From: Bacillota bacterium
Lineage (GTDB): Bacteria; Bacillota; Clostridia; Acetivibrionales; DSM-1351
Length of the DNA stretch: 64,000 bases
Assembly: GCA_023416275.1 (NCBI GenBank)
Contig: JAEZIB010000091.1
Location: 11,997 to 75,996 of the forward strand
Direction of reading: 5' to 3'
In this document: positions 1 to 9,075 of the stretch, piece after piece
How the letters are laid out: each line of letters opens with the position of its first letter
Position numbering within the stretch: position 1 is the stretch's first letter
Notes under the pieces: model-generated
The model's input: only the letters and a program-made list of their open reading frames with translations
Database searches by the model: none
Told to the model about the DNA's origin: nothing
Position numbers and translations under genes: made by a program

Positions 1-439
1 CTATTTGGGATGTATCGGTAATACTTCCATAGTCAGTAGCATCCTCTTTATTATCTATACTTGCGCTAGAATTCTTGTCATCAATTAATTGACCGTTATT
101 TTCACTTATCTTTGAGTTATCGTCAAACTCTTGAAGTTGCTGACTTTCATCCCTAAGATTTTCTGTTTGAAGTCCCTTTTCTGGTAAATTTATGCCTAAA
201 GCAGTAACCATTTTTTTTATATACTTATTTGAATCATAGTTAGTAGTAGTAACAACTTTTACTTTAGATATAAATAAATTAGTTGCAGGAGTATTTGCTG
301 CTTTACATAATGCGAAAACAGACAAAAATACCACAACCACAAGCAGCTGTACGGCAACTGTTATTGATAATAAATCATTGTCAGGTTCTCTTCTTCTATT
401 CCTTTGAGCACCGGTCTGGCGTGAGTACTTTGGTCTCAT
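1..439 (-). CDS. Membrane-anchored protein, N-terminal part (cut by window edge)
   Basis: This is the 5' part of a minus-strand gene that runs off the left edge, so only about 146 residues are visible. It starts MRPKYSRQTGAQ, has a basic Arg-rich segment (residues 13-17, NRRRR-like), a single hydrophobic membrane segment at about residues 26-47, then a polar Gln/Glu/Asp/Ser-rich extracytoplasmic region. That layout resembles the SpoIVFA/M23-peptidase type proteins that often follow the Min genes in Clostridia, but the diagnostic C-terminal domain is outside the window, so the identity is only a guess. The ATG at 439 is about 17 bases from its GGTGAGGGGG ribosome binding site; an in-frame TTG at 454 lies directly beside that site and is an alternative start. 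Confidence 0.6.
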   Translation of the reverse strand, partial: MRPKYSRQTGAQRNRRREPDNDLLSITVAVQLLVVVVFLSVFALCKAANTPATNLFISKVKVVTTTNYDSNKYIKKMVTALGINLPEKGLQTENLRDESQQLQEFDDNSKISENNGQLIDDKNSSASIDNKEDATDYGSITDTSQI

Positions 440-541
440 AGTTATTTCGTTCAATCCCCCTCACCCTTTCTTTAGCGAATATCAAAATTTTGGGTCATGC
501 TTCTTTACATTATATTTTTCTTTATTTAATTTTATTACTAA

Positions 542-698
542 TTATAACGCCTATATATAAAATGAAATTTTTCGATTGTAGAAAAAAATTCATTACATCA
601 GCGGTATTTCAAGGAGGCTAGAAATATTCTCATTGCCTGAAAACCAAAGCAGTACCCGCTACTTATAGAAGTGGGGAACATTTTATTGCCTCGTTATA
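542..698. repeat. Dispersed repeat R1, copy A
   Basis: This 157 bp element begins TTATAACGCC and ends CGTTATA. It shares with copies at 9805, 13342 and 57454 a 5' hairpin (TGAA...TTTTTC against GAAAAA...TTCA), a GAGGC/GCCTC stem near the 3' end, and a core containing ATTGCC, CTGAAAACCAAA and GCAGT, followed by ACTTATAGAAGT. It holds no open reading frame. The 6-7 bp ends ATAACG are inverted, as in a small non-autonomous mobile element. Confidence 0.8.
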
Positions 699-765
699 TT
701 TGTGAATAATGCAACGTCAGTTAGTATTTATCATGAAAATAACTATCCCAGAAAAATTTAATAGT

Positions 766-797
766 AAAAAAAGCCCAGACAATGTCCCGGCTTTTTA
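766..797. terminator. Bidirectional hairpin terminator downstream of the mgsA-like gene
   Basis: The arms AAAAAGCC and GGCTTTTT flank a 13-base loop, giving A- and T-tracts on both sides. It lies about 270 bases downstream of the mgsA-like stop on the minus strand and before the next minus-strand gene, so it probably ends the Mre/Min transcript. The rest of 440-1068 holds repeat R1 copy A and otherwise shows nothing recognisable. Confidence 0.6.
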
Positions 798-1068
798 AGC
801 TTTTAATTTACATAACAGAAAAGTTTTAAGCTATCCTTACATAAAATTTTGATATTACTGATGTTTAACTATATAATTTTTATTAAAAAGATATCCCATA
901 ATTCTAGAATGTAAATAGATACTGTTTTTAAACTTCTCATAGCTTGAACCCAATAACTCTACTTTTCCCAATACTATGATAAACTATTGGCATCAAAAAA
1001 ACGCAATACTATCCTATAGCTAAAATAAAAGCTCTTTGAGTATTATTCTCGAATTTGCTTGAGATTTT

Positions 1069-1467
1069 CTATCTCAACAGCTCTCTCCAAGCTAAGTCTT
1101 CGCGTTCTAAACCTTTAATTAGAACCTCAGCAGTCGCTATATTTGTAGCAAACGGAATATTATTTACATCACAGTGTTTAAACAGCAAAAAAGTATTTGC
1201 ATCATTATCTACATTTACATCCCGAAAATAAATCAACAAGTCAATCTCATCACAAGCAATTCTCGCAGACAGCTGCTGAGAACCCAAACTCCCATAGGCC
1301 AGCAAATTAACGTTTAGCCCCGTTGCCTTGTTGATTAAAATGCCTGTAGACCGTGTTGCAATAAGATGATGATCTTGAAAAATCGACTTATAGGCTATGC
1401 AAAAACTAGCCATCAATTCTTTTTTATTATCATGAGCCATTAATGCTATGTTCATCTTATCAATCAC
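1069..1467 (-). CDS. mgsA: Methylglyoxal synthase family protein, catalytic residues altered
   Basis: The 132-residue protein has the methylglyoxal synthase fold and length (120-150). The family enzyme converts dihydroxyacetone phosphate to methylglyoxal and phosphate in the cytoplasm. Visible family features are IALMAHD (residues 7-13), Lys following it, ATRSTG in the phosphate-binding loop, ATGLNVN, and ATNIATAE near the C-terminus. However, the usual GP(M/L)GGDQQ segment reads GSLGSQQ, so the general-base Asp (Asp71 in E. coli) is Ser, and the PHDPD segment bearing the catalytic His is shortened and lacks His. It may be inactive or have another role. It follows minE by 12 bases in the same operon. 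The start is GTG at 1467; the ATG at 1455 is an alternative. Confidence 0.8.
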   Translation of the reverse strand: MIDKMNIALMAHDNKKELMASFCIAYKSIFQDHHLIATRSTGILINKATGLNVNLLAYGSLGSQQLSARIACDEIDLLIYFRDVNVDNDANTFLLFKHCDVNNIPFATNIATAEVLIKGLEREDLAWRELLR

Positions 1468-1479
1468 ATACCTTATAAT

Positions 1480-1764
1480 TTATTTACCTGCATTTCTTAC
1501 ATTTCTTATAGGTATATTAGCTATCAACGCCGGAACAACTCTATCTCCATCATCACTTTTTGTTCTTGTAAGCTGAATATCAAGAGCTCCTTCGTCTATT
1601 TCCATATAGTGCTGAATTACCTTTATAATTTCTCCTTTTATCATATCTAAAAACTCAGGAGATACATTTGCTCTATCGTGAATAAGAACTAATTGCAGTC
1701 TTTCTTTGGCTACATCCTTTGATGGTTTTGATCTGCCAAAGATTTTTGAAAAATCAATCAGCAT
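1480..1764 (-). CDS. minE: Cell division topological specificity factor MinE
   Basis: This 94-residue protein matches MinE in length and order: an N-terminal amphipathic MinD-interacting helix (MLIDFSKIFGR), the conserved AKERLQLVLIHDR segment at about residues 20-32, and a C-terminal dimerisation domain ending in PALIANIPIR. MinE drives MinC/MinD off the membrane at midcell so that the septum forms there. It lies 13 bases after minD, with AAGGAGG eight bases before the ATG. The minC-minD-minE order supports the call. Its presence indicates an oscillating MinCDE system rather than only the DivIVA-anchored type. Confidence 0.96.
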   Translation of the reverse strand: MLIDFSKIFGRSKPSKDVAKERLQLVLIHDRANVSPEFLDMIKGEIIKVIQHYMEIDEGALDIQLTRTKSDDGDRVVPALIANIPIRNVRNAGK

Positions 1765-1777
1765 ACTGTTTACCTCC

Positions 1778-2578
1778 TTATGTAGTTTTAAACCCTAACA
1801 ATTTTTTAAACTTAAATAAAAATCCATCATCATTTTCAAGGTTCATTATAGGAACTTCCTCACCTTGGATTCTCTTGGTCACATTTCGGTAAGCTTGTCC
1901 TGCTAATGATTTATCGTCGTTAACTGCAGGCTCTCCTCTATTAGTTGAAATAACAATTTTTTCATCATCAGGAACCACACCTATTAAGTCAATAGCAAGA
2001 ATATCAATAATATCATCAATACTCATCATATCGCCGCGTTTTACCATGTCGATTCTTACTCTGTTAATAAGGAGTTTTGGATTCCTGAGCTCATTTGCTT
2101 CTAACAATCCCACAATACGGTCAGCATCCCTGACTGCCGAAACCTCTGGTGTAGTTACAACAATGGCTCTGTTTGCTCCGGCAATTGCATTTTTGAAGCC
2201 TTGTTCAATTCCAGCAGGGCAATCAATTATGATATAGTCGAATTCATTTTTCAATTCACTAACTAAATTAATCATTTGTTCTGGTGTTACAGCTGATTTG
2301 TCCCTTGTTTGAGCAGCCGGCAGAAGATATAACCCCTCATATCGCTTATCCTTTATCAATGCCTGTTTAACTCTGCATACACCGTCAATTACATCTACAA
2401 GGTCATATACTATTCTATTTTCTAATCCCATTACAACATCAAGATTTCTTAGTCCAATATCAGTATCTATAAGCACGACTTTCTTACCAGCTAGTGCCAG
2501 ACCTGTGCCAATATTTGCAGTTGTTGTTGTTTTACCAACCCCACCTTTGCCAGACGTAATTACAATTACCTCACCCAT
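1778..2578 (-). CDS. minD: Septum site-determining ATPase MinD
   Basis: MinD is a membrane-cycling ParA-type ATPase that recruits MinC to block division away from midcell. The 266 residues carry the deviant Walker A motif GKGGVGKTTTTANIG (about residues 10-24), the switch I segment with DTDIGLRNLDVVMG, the Walker B-like YIIIDCPAG, and a C-terminal amphipathic membrane-targeting helix (FLFKFKKLLGF). GGAGG lies seven bases before the ATG. The gene sits between minC (about 106 bases upstream) and minE, on the same strand. Confidence 0.98.
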   Translation of the reverse strand: MGEVIVITSGKGGVGKTTTTANIGTGLALAGKKVVLIDTDIGLRNLDVVMGLENRIVYDLVDVIDGVCRVKQALIKDKRYEGLYLLPAAQTRDKSAVTPEQMINLVSELKNEFDYIIIDCPAGIEQGFKNAIAGANRAIVVTTPEVSAVRDADRIVGLLEANELRNPKLLINRVRIDMVKRGDMMSIDDIIDILAIDLIGVVPDDEKIVISTNRGEPAVNDDKSLAGQAYRNVTKRIQGEEVPIMNLENDDGFLFKFKKLLGFKTT

Positions 2579-2684
2579 ACAGCTGCCTCCAATTCTTATA
2601 AAACAAGATATATTTAAAAGAAAATATTCTTAAAATCTAAACTAATACATATAAAACTATATATTTGTTTTTTAAATTTGTCAA

Positions 2685-3380
2685 TTACCTCTGGGGTAAA
2701 AAGCGTTCTACAAACAATTTATCATCCTTGACATATGCTACTTCAGGAATCAGGTTAGTACCAATGCCCTTTTCATCGTCAGGTGACCTGGTAATTATAT
2801 CTCCGATGCGCAATTGCGTTGGGTTAAGCCCTAGTGCTGCTATGATAGCCTCCTTATTTCCATCACTGCCTGCATGAACTACCCCTCTAAGTAACCCCAT
2901 TACTATAATATTTCCAGTAGCTTCAATAACAGCTCCCGGATTAACATCTCCTAATATAACTACGTTTCCGTCGAAGGTAATAAGCTGACCTGATCTAACA
3001 GTTCCTCTAAAGAATTTTGTTACCCCTTCATCTATACCTTTGAAATAAGTATACTTTTTAATTTGATTATTTCTTTCGTTTACATTGCCATTTGATGATA
3101 CTTTGCCGACAGGCTTATTATTTTCTGATTTATCCTCGTCAAAAGATAGTATTTGTGCTCCGCTTTTCTCTTTTAGCAAATCAAAGAGTCTATCTCTTTC
3201 GTCAGAATTTAATGTACGGCCCTTGTATTTCACAGCTAATTTTGCTCCACGAAAAAATTTACCTGCACTATCAATCTTTATAAGCAAACTATTTACTAGC
3301 TCTTCAAAGCTTACATCATCTTTCAAAATAATTGTAAGCCCATTTACTGTTCCTTTAAAAGTAACTGCATTCTCATCCAT
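2685..3380 (-). CDS. minC: Septum site-determining protein MinC
   Basis: MinC inhibits FtsZ polymerisation where MinD brings it to the membrane. The N-terminal domain (residues 1-100) starts with VTFKGTVNGLTIIL; a polar linker follows; the C-terminal right-handed beta-helix domain (about residues 115-230) contains SGQLITFDGNVVILGDVNPG and IIVMGLLRGVVHAG, typical of MinC. I chose the ATG at 3380 (231 residues, MDENAVTFKG) because a GTG four codons upstream at 3392 overlaps the GAGG site. It lies between PBP2 and minD in one minus-strand cluster. Confidence 0.95.
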   Translation of the reverse strand: MDENAVTFKGTVNGLTIILKDDVSFEELVNSLLIKIDSAGKFFRGAKLAVKYKGRTLNSDERDRLFDLLKEKSGAQILSFDEDKSENNKPVGKVSSNGNVNERNNQIKKYTYFKGIDEGVTKFFRGTVRSGQLITFDGNVVILGDVNPGAVIEATGNIIVMGLLRGVVHAGSDGNKEAIIAALGLNPTQLRIGDIITRSPDDEKGIGTNLIPEVAYVKDDKLFVERFLPQR

Positions 3381-3468
3381 AATTATTACCACGCCTCACA
3401 TATAGCATATCACTTATAAATACCGGCATGGATTTGATCCCTCCTTTTTATCTAAAACAAGTGACTAA

Positions 3469-5583
3469 TCATCTTGTCAATTCAACTATATCTCTTTTCA
3501 CAGTGAAATCCTCGTTCTGTACACCTTTTATATCAAAATATTGTTTTAACACGTCACAAGCAATGGGTGCAGTATATGCGCCCAGTACTCCCCTCTCAAC
3601 AACCACAGCAACAGCTATTTCAGGATTATCTGCAGGAGCATAGCATATAAACAATGCATTTGAAGAGTGATTTGCTTCATTTCCAGTTTCGGCAGTTCCA
3701 GTTTTACCAGCAACCTTAATAGGCAGTAAATCTACAAACGCAGATGATGCAGTTCCTCCCGGATCTTCACTATTAGCAACGGCTTTCATTCCTTCTTGAA
3801 TAATAGCCATATTTTCTTTTTTAACAGGTAATATTTCATACTCTGGTTTAGTCTCTGTTACAATTGAACCATCATATTTAATTACTCTCTTAATAACATG
3901 TGGCTTAAATCTTTTACCGCCATTAGCTATCGTAGCAGTATAATTTGCCAGCTGTATTGGTGTGAAGCTGTTATAAAGCTGGCCTATAGCTGACTGAGCG
4001 GTATTAGTTTCTGTCCACGGATCTGGGTCAACCTTCGCTTTAAATTCTCTAGAGGATATGTTACCCATACTTTCATCTAATTCAATTCCTGTTTTATGTC
4101 CTAGTCCAAACTTGGTTGCCCACTTAACAATATTATTAATACCTACTTTATTACCTAACACATAGAAATATGGGTTACTGGATTTCTGGATTGCCTGAAT
4201 CATATTAACCCATCCTAGACCCCCCTTATATGTCCTGTATTCTATTGACTTAAGCAGTATATCTCCATACTGAACATATCCTTTGTCAAAATACTTCTCA
4301 TACGGGTTTATTACATTTTCTTCTAGGCCCGCAATACCAACAAGAGGTTTGTATGTTGAGCCTGGTGCATAAATACCTTTTGTAGCTCTGTTGTACTCAG
4401 AAGTTGTGGTATTTTTAGCATCATAAAGTGCACTTATAGCCTTTTGTGCTTCTTTATCACTGGCATCTGCTAGAAATATTGACGGATCATAGCTAGGGTA
4501 ACTAGCTAAAGCTAATACGTCACCAGTCTTTACATCTAATGCTACAACTGCACCCGCATATGCATCCTTGTGGTTCTGGGAATTTTTTCTTTGTTTGATA
4601 ATTGGAATATTCTTTTCCAGAGAATCCATTGCCGCCTTTTGTAGTCGCATATCTATTGTAAGCACCACATCACTTCCGGGCTTTACAGCCTCTTCACTGA
4701 TGATTTTTGTTTTGCCGTTGTCATCAATCTCAATTCTTCTGTAGCCATTGGTACCTCTCAAATATCCTTCAGCCGTGAGTTCTATTCCAGACTTACCTAT
4801 AATATCATTCATATTATAGCCTTCATCAGCATGCTTAATCAAATCATTTTCACTGACTGTCCTCACATATCCAATTAAATGAGCCGCATAATCGGCATCA
4901 ACGTATTTTCTGCTGGGTACAGCATCAATTAATGCTCCAGGAAATTCATCAATTCTCTCTTCAACCTCAGCGACAGTAGCATTACTAATCATTTCTGCAA
5001 TAACAGGATTTAAAGAATTATATCCCATTATCTCAAATCTTAATGTCATAATCTTGTAAGCTTCCTCATCAGAATACTTCTTGTCAATCTTAAACGCAGT
5101 ATCCTTTAAATAATTGAATACATCTTTTGCAGAAGAAGCCTGATCGAATCCCTTAAAAGGATACACTGTTACATTTCTTAAAACTTTGATTCTGTCCTTA
5201 CTTTTAGCTATTGCTGACCCAAACTCAATTGGATTATAAGTCAAATACTTAGTAAATGAATTTTTATATGAGTCACCGTTTTTCTCTAGTATTTTAGATA
5301 ATTTTAATAGAATCTCATTTAACTGTTCTACAGTAGTTCCTGTTGTCATTAGCAATAGAGAAAAGCTGCTTGAATTAGTAGCTATAGGAACTCCATATCT
5401 ATCAAGAATATTGCCTCTTTCAGCTAAAATTGTGCGCGATTTTAAGTTTATAGACTGAGATTGGTTGAAATAATTTTCACCCTGAATTAGCTGGATATTT
5501 ACCAATTGATAAACAATTAATGCAAATATCAACACTATTATTATTCCTAAAATATTAAATCTATCCTTAAAAAATTGTTTCAT
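3469..5583 (-). CDS. mrdA: Penicillin-binding protein 2, elongasome transpeptidase
   Basis: This is a class B penicillin-binding protein that cross-links lateral-wall peptidoglycan with MreB/C/D and RodA. From the ATG at 5583 the protein begins MKQFFKDRFNILG, has one N-terminal membrane anchor, then a dimerisation domain (with IIGKSGIELTAEGYLRG), and a C-terminal transpeptidase domain with the active-site GSTYK, the SSN triad and KTGTAE. A longer reading frame reaches a GTG at 5637, and a TTG at 5624 follows AGGGGGA directly, so the start is uncertain by up to 18 codons. No rodA gene is present in the cluster. The gene lies between mreD (about 150 bases upstream) and minC. Confidence 0.93.
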   Translation of the reverse strand: MKQFFKDRFNILGIIIVLIFALIVYQLVNIQLIQGENYFNQSQSINLKSRTILAERGNILDRYGVPIATNSSSFSLLLMTTGTTVEQLNEILLKLSKILEKNGDSYKNSFTKYLTYNPIEFGSAIAKSKDRIKVLRNVTVYPFKGFDQASSAKDVFNYLKDTAFKIDKKYSDEEAYKIMTLRFEIMGYNSLNPVIAEMISNATVAEVEERIDEFPGALIDAVPSRKYVDADYAAHLIGYVRTVSENDLIKHADEGYNMNDIIGKSGIELTAEGYLRGTNGYRRIEIDDNGKTKIISEEAVKPGSDVVLTIDMRLQKAAMDSLEKNIPIIKQRKNSQNHKDAYAGAVVALDVKTGDVLALASYPSYDPSIFLADASDKEAQKAISALYDAKNTTTSEYNRATKGIYAPGSTYKPLVGIAGLEENVINPYEKYFDKGYVQYGDILLKSIEYRTYKGGLGWVNMIQAIQKSSNPYFYVLGNKVGINNIVKWATKFGLGHKTGIELDESMGNISSREFKAKVDPDPWTETNTAQSAIGQLYNSFTPIQLANYTATIANGGKRFKPHVIKRVIKYDGSIVTETKPEYEILPVKKENMAIIQEGMKAVANSEDPGGTASSAFVDLLPIKVAGKTGTAETGNEANHSSNALFICYAPADNPEIAVAVVVERGVLGAYTAPIACDVLKQYFDIKGVQNEDFTVKRDIVELTR

Positions 5584-5729
5584 TGTATAACCATGCCTAT
5601 CCTTATATAATCGGCACAGTCTCAATCCCCCTATCACTATCAGATAAAAACAATATAATATTTATTGATATTTTGTTTTGAGGCAAAAGCCATTTTATTT
5701 AACCCACTAGAATACCCTTGCAAAGGATA

Positions 5730-6242
5730 TTAATATCTATTTTTTCCTTGATTATAGAACCATCTCTTATTAATCTGAACAATTATAAAAAACAAAACTA
5801 ATCCTAAAGCACTATTAAGTATTGCTTCCGGAAATATGATATTTCGAACAGTTAATATAACGTCTAAATGCATACCATATAAATAGGAACCAAAAATCAT
5901 AGCACATTCGAATAAAACTGTTGATATAAAAGTACATATAACCATAACTAAAAGATTTTCTTTAAAAAATCTTTTGTTAATATTCCCCAACGCAAAGCCT
6001 AACAGCATTCCAAGCAAGGCTTGAAAACCCAAAGCAATACCTATTACTGCATCCATGCATAGCCCCACTGAAAAACCTACTGCTGCACCGTGGATTCTGC
6101 CTTCTAAAAGTGCAATACTGACAATTAATACTATCACTATATTGGGTATTACTCCAAATATGCTTATAAAGTTTAAGAAATTAACCTGAGCAATTACGAA
6201 GGTGAATATGAGTATAATGTAAAATATAACTTTATTCCTCAT
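5730..6242 (-). CDS. mreD: Rod shape-determining protein MreD
   Basis: MreD is an integral membrane protein of the elongasome. This 170-residue product is almost entirely hydrophobic with about five membrane segments, and has the family features FVIAQVNFLNFISIFGVIPN in its first half and AAVGFSVGLCMDAVIG in the middle. Its ATG overlaps the TGA of mreC by four bases (ATGA), which indicates translational coupling. Primary sequence is weakly conserved in this family, so position between mreC and PBP2 carries much of the call. Confidence 0.92.
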   Translation of the reverse strand: MRNKVIFYIILIFTFVIAQVNFLNFISIFGVIPNIVIVLIVSIALLEGRIHGAAVGFSVGLCMDAVIGIALGFQALLGMLLGFALGNINKRFFKENLLVMVICTFISTVLFECAMIFGSYLYGMHLDVILTVRNIIFPEAILNSALGLVLFFIIVQINKRWFYNQGKNRY

Positions 6243-7114
6243 TTATCAGTAATCTCCATTTCTGAAGATATTTCTTCGGAACTCTTTTCTGTTGAAGTGC
6301 TTTTTAGTATTACCACATTGCTTAACCTTTTTAAATCAACAGCAGGCTCTACAATAGCATACTTGTCAAGATCACTTTCACCTTGTCTTACTTCTTTAAC
6401 AGTTCCTATAATGATTCCTTTAGGATAAATCCCACCCATACCTGAAGTTTCAATTACGTCTCCTTGGGATAAATCTAAATCTACAGGGATATACTCTATT
6501 TTGCAAAGCCCTTCCTTAGATAGTTTTAAATCCCCTTTAACCACAACTAAATCACCAGTTTTAGATACTATTGCACTAGCTGCGCTTCCATCCTCTATTA
6601 TACTGATTATTTTTGAGGAGAATGGTTGAGCTGCAGAGACCTTGCCAACAAGCCCTTTGCTTGTGATTACCGGCATATTATAGTTAATTCCGCTTGTAAA
6701 TCCCTTATCTGTCAAAAATATATTAAAAAAGTTGCCAGAGTCCTTAGCTATAATGTTAACTCCCAAAAACTCAAAATCTTCTAACTCTTTTCTCATTTTA
6801 AGAACATTCTTTAAATCTTCGTTCTCACTTTTTAGTCTTAAGTACTCTGTTCTCTCATTATTGAATTTATCTATGGCTTCATTTAATTTCTTATTTTCAG
6901 CTCTCAGCTTTTCAACATCATTAAATAAGCCAACGCCTTCCTCAATCTGTTGACCTGCATATGAAAAGACCTTACCAACTGAAGTAAATGGTACTGAAAT
7001 TAAATCTCCAAACCAATTCACGCTGCTGTTCGGATTTACAGACAGCCCAATACACACTATTAAAACTAGTGTAACTACTATTAGAATTAATGATTTACCT
7101 GTAAATAACCTCAA
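6239..7114 (-). CDS. mreC: Rod shape-determining protein MreC
   Basis: MreC links MreB to the periplasmic/outer-face synthesis machinery. The 291-residue protein has an N-terminal membrane segment (about residues 8-27), a coiled coil (about 68-115, ENKKLNEAIDKFNNE region), and beta-sandwich repeats with NMPVITSKGLVGKVS and DVIETSGMGGIYPKGIIIG, typical of MreC. The start is TTG, placed nine bases after GGGGTGA. The Ser/Glu-rich C-terminal tail is a small lineage-specific extension. It is coupled to mreD by a four-base overlap. Confidence 0.94.
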   Translation of the reverse strand: MRLFTGKSLILIVVTLVLIVCIGLSVNPNSSVNWFGDLISVPFTSVGKVFSYAGQQIEEGVGLFNDVEKLRAENKKLNEAIDKFNNERTEYLRLKSENEDLKNVLKMRKELEDFEFLGVNIIAKDSGNFFNIFLTDKGFTSGINYNMPVITSKGLVGKVSAAQPFSSKIISIIEDGSAASAIVSKTGDLVVVKGDLKLSKEGLCKIEYIPVDLDLSQGDVIETSGMGGIYPKGIIIGTVKEVRQGESDLDKYAIVEPAVDLKRLSNVVILKSTSTEKSSEEISSEMEITDK

Positions 7115-7163
7115 GAAACAACTTCACCCCACTAACTTGTTATCTATAAATCATTCATTACAA

Positions 7164-8186
7164 TTACTTAAGTCTCTTAGGGGAAATTAGAACTTTTTTA
7201 AGAGTTTCAATTTCATCAAGCACCTTTGCTGTTCCAAGTGCTACACAATCTAATGGATTTTCTGCAATTGAAACAGGCATTCCGGTCTCTTGCATAATCA
7301 ATTTATCAAGCCCATCTAGTAGCGCACCTCCACCAGTTAGCATAATACCTCTATCCATAATATCAGACGCAAGCTCAGGTGGAGTTTTTTCCAAAGTAAA
7401 CTTTATTGAATCTATTATTGCATTAACAGGCTCCTTTAATGCTTCATTTATTTCTGATGATGTTATCTCAATATTCTTTGGTAAACCTGTTATTAAATCC
7501 CTTCCTCTTATTTCCATCTTTTCTTCTTTTGTCTTTGGGAATGCTCCGCCAATTTTAATCTTTATTTGTTCAGCAGAACGTTCTCCAATCATCAAGCTAT
7601 ATTCTTTTTTTATATAGTGTGCAATGGCATCATCCAATTCGTCACCAGCTACTCTCAGAGATTTACTTGTTACTATTCCTCCCAAGGAAATAACTGCAAC
7701 TTCACTTGTTCCCCCACCTATATCTACCACCATACTTCCTGATGGCTCTTCAACAGGCAAGCTAGCACCTATTGCCGCTGCCATTGGCTCTTCAATCAAA
7801 TATGCTTCCTTTGCTCCAGCCTGAAGCGTAGCATCTTCAACTGCTCTCTTCTCAACCTCTGTGACTCCCGATGGTACGCATATTACAACTCTTGGCTTAC
7901 TAAAAACCCCATTTGATATAGCCTTTTTTATAAAATGCCTAATCATGCTCTGAGTAACGTCAAAATCAGCAATAACACCATCCTTCATTGGTCTAATAGC
8001 CACAATACTACCAGGTGTACGCCCAATCATCTCTTTTGCAGCCTCTCCTACAGCTAAAACCTCATTAGTTTTGGCATTAACAGCAACAACAGATGGCTCT
8101 CTCACTACTATTCCCTTACCCTTAACATGAACTAATGTATTTGCAGTCCCCAAATCTATTCCTATATCTCTCGCTAAAAAACCCAT
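7164..8186 (-). CDS. mreB: Rod shape-determining actin homologue MreB
   Basis: MreB is the bacterial actin that organises lateral wall synthesis under the membrane. The 340 residues include the phosphate-1 motif GIDLGTANTLV near the N-terminus, VPSGVTEVEKRAV, the phosphate-2 motif VVDIGGGTSEVAVIS and the adenosine motif LTGGGALLDGLD. The length is normal for MreB. AGGAGG stands nine bases before the ATG. It heads mreBCD, with radC 27 bases upstream on the same strand, so a common transcript is likely. Confidence 0.98.
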   Translation of the reverse strand: MGFLARDIGIDLGTANTLVHVKGKGIVVREPSVVAVNAKTNEVLAVGEAAKEMIGRTPGSIVAIRPMKDGVIADFDVTQSMIRHFIKKAISNGVFSKPRVVICVPSGVTEVEKRAVEDATLQAGAKEAYLIEEPMAAAIGASLPVEEPSGSMVVDIGGGTSEVAVISLGGIVTSKSLRVAGDELDDAIAHYIKKEYSLMIGERSAEQIKIKIGGAFPKTKEEKMEIRGRDLITGLPKNIEITSSEINEALKEPVNAIIDSIKFTLEKTPPELASDIMDRGIMLTGGGALLDGLDKLIMQETGMPVSIAENPLDCVALGTAKVLDEIETLKKVLISPKRLK

Positions 8187-8213
8187 TTATATATCCTCCT
8201 GTAATGACTATTA

Positions 8214-8903
8214 TTAAAAAATACACTTGTCTTTAAAGCTTATATATTTTCCATCCCCTATTATAATATGATCCAACACTCTTATTCCCAAAATATTGCC
8301 ACACTCTTCAAGTCTTTGCGTCGTTTTAATATCTTCTGAACTGGGAGTCGGATCACCGCTTGGGTGATTATGAACAAATATAATACTATTGCAGCCACTT
8401 TTTATGGCCTCGCAAAAAACCTCTCGTGGATGAACAATTGAGGAATTTAAACTTCCAATTGAAACATCTATAATTTTAATCACCTGATTTTTTGTATCAA
8501 GTAAAAGTGCTTTGAATATCTCTTTCTTTAAATAACGCATTTCTTCCATCAAAAGTGTGTTAACATCTTTTGCACTCTTTATTACATGATGCACTATTCC
8601 GTCACTAGTTGCAATCCTTTTAGACAATTCTAGCACGGATTTTATTTGAATAGCTTTCACCTTGCCTATTCCTTTTATTTGCATTAGCTGTTCAATAGAT
8701 AAATTATTCAAGGTTGAAAGTCTACCATCGTGAGACAGCTTTAGTACTAGCTGTGCTAATTCAACTGCAGTAAATGATTTTGTACCTGTCTTAATAATAA
8801 CAGCTAGTAGCTCTGCATTTGATAGATGCTCAGAACCAACTGTTTCTAGCTTGTCATATGGTCTTTCACATAAAGGAAGTTCTTTAATTTTCAATCTGTC
8901 CAT
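8214..8903 (-). CDS. radC: RadC/UPF0758 JAB-domain protein
   Basis: RadC-family proteins have a helix-hairpin-helix region and a C-terminal JAB/MPN metal-binding domain; their biochemical role remains unsettled despite the historical link to DNA repair. Here the HhH segment IKGIGKVKAIQIK (about residues 74-86) and the metal motif HNHPSGDPTPSSED (about 172-185) are intact, and the 229-residue length is normal. GGGG lies six bases before the ATG. The maf-radC-mreBCD order is a common arrangement in Bacillota. Confidence 0.95.
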   Translation of the reverse strand: MDRLKIKELPLCERPYDKLETVGSEHLSNAELLAVIIKTGTKSFTAVELAQLVLKLSHDGRLSTLNNLSIEQLMQIKGIGKVKAIQIKSVLELSKRIATSDGIVHHVIKSAKDVNTLLMEEMRYLKKEIFKALLLDTKNQVIKIIDVSIGSLNSSIVHPREVFCEAIKSGCNSIIFVHNHPSGDPTPSSEDIKTTQRLEECGNILGIRVLDHIIIGDGKYISFKDKCIF

Positions 8904-9008
8904 CTTTTTCCCCTAATTCAGTTATACTAAATATTACAAGTTCAAACCCAACTTTATCTGTATAAAGTATGCATTTACGTTACTATTCAACTACTTTGTA
9001 CAGATAAT

Positions 9009-9061
9009 TAACTCAACTTTCCCAAATAAAAGTTTATGGTGGGAGAATTATCAATAATTTG
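9009..9061. repeat. Dispersed repeat R2, partial copy
   Basis: The stretch starts ACTCAACTTTCCCA and continues GGTGGGAGAATTATCAATAA, TTTGTTGC. It matches one end of the full R2 element at 22060 (GGTGCGGTAGAATTATCAAT, GGTTTGTTGCC). It sits between radC and maf, which both run on the minus strand. Confidence 0.6.
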
Positions 9062-9075
9062 TTGCTGATTATACT

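Noticed and set aside
1..439. Naming the left-edge gene as SpoIVFA or an M23 peptidase
   Set aside because: Only the membrane anchor and a low-complexity region are visible; the catalytic or diagnostic domain is outside the window.
7624..7824. Reading frames opposite mreB, pyk, lon, iadA and the glucan synthase genes
   Set aside because: They lie antisense to clearly conserved genes and have no ribosome sites or recognisable protein features.
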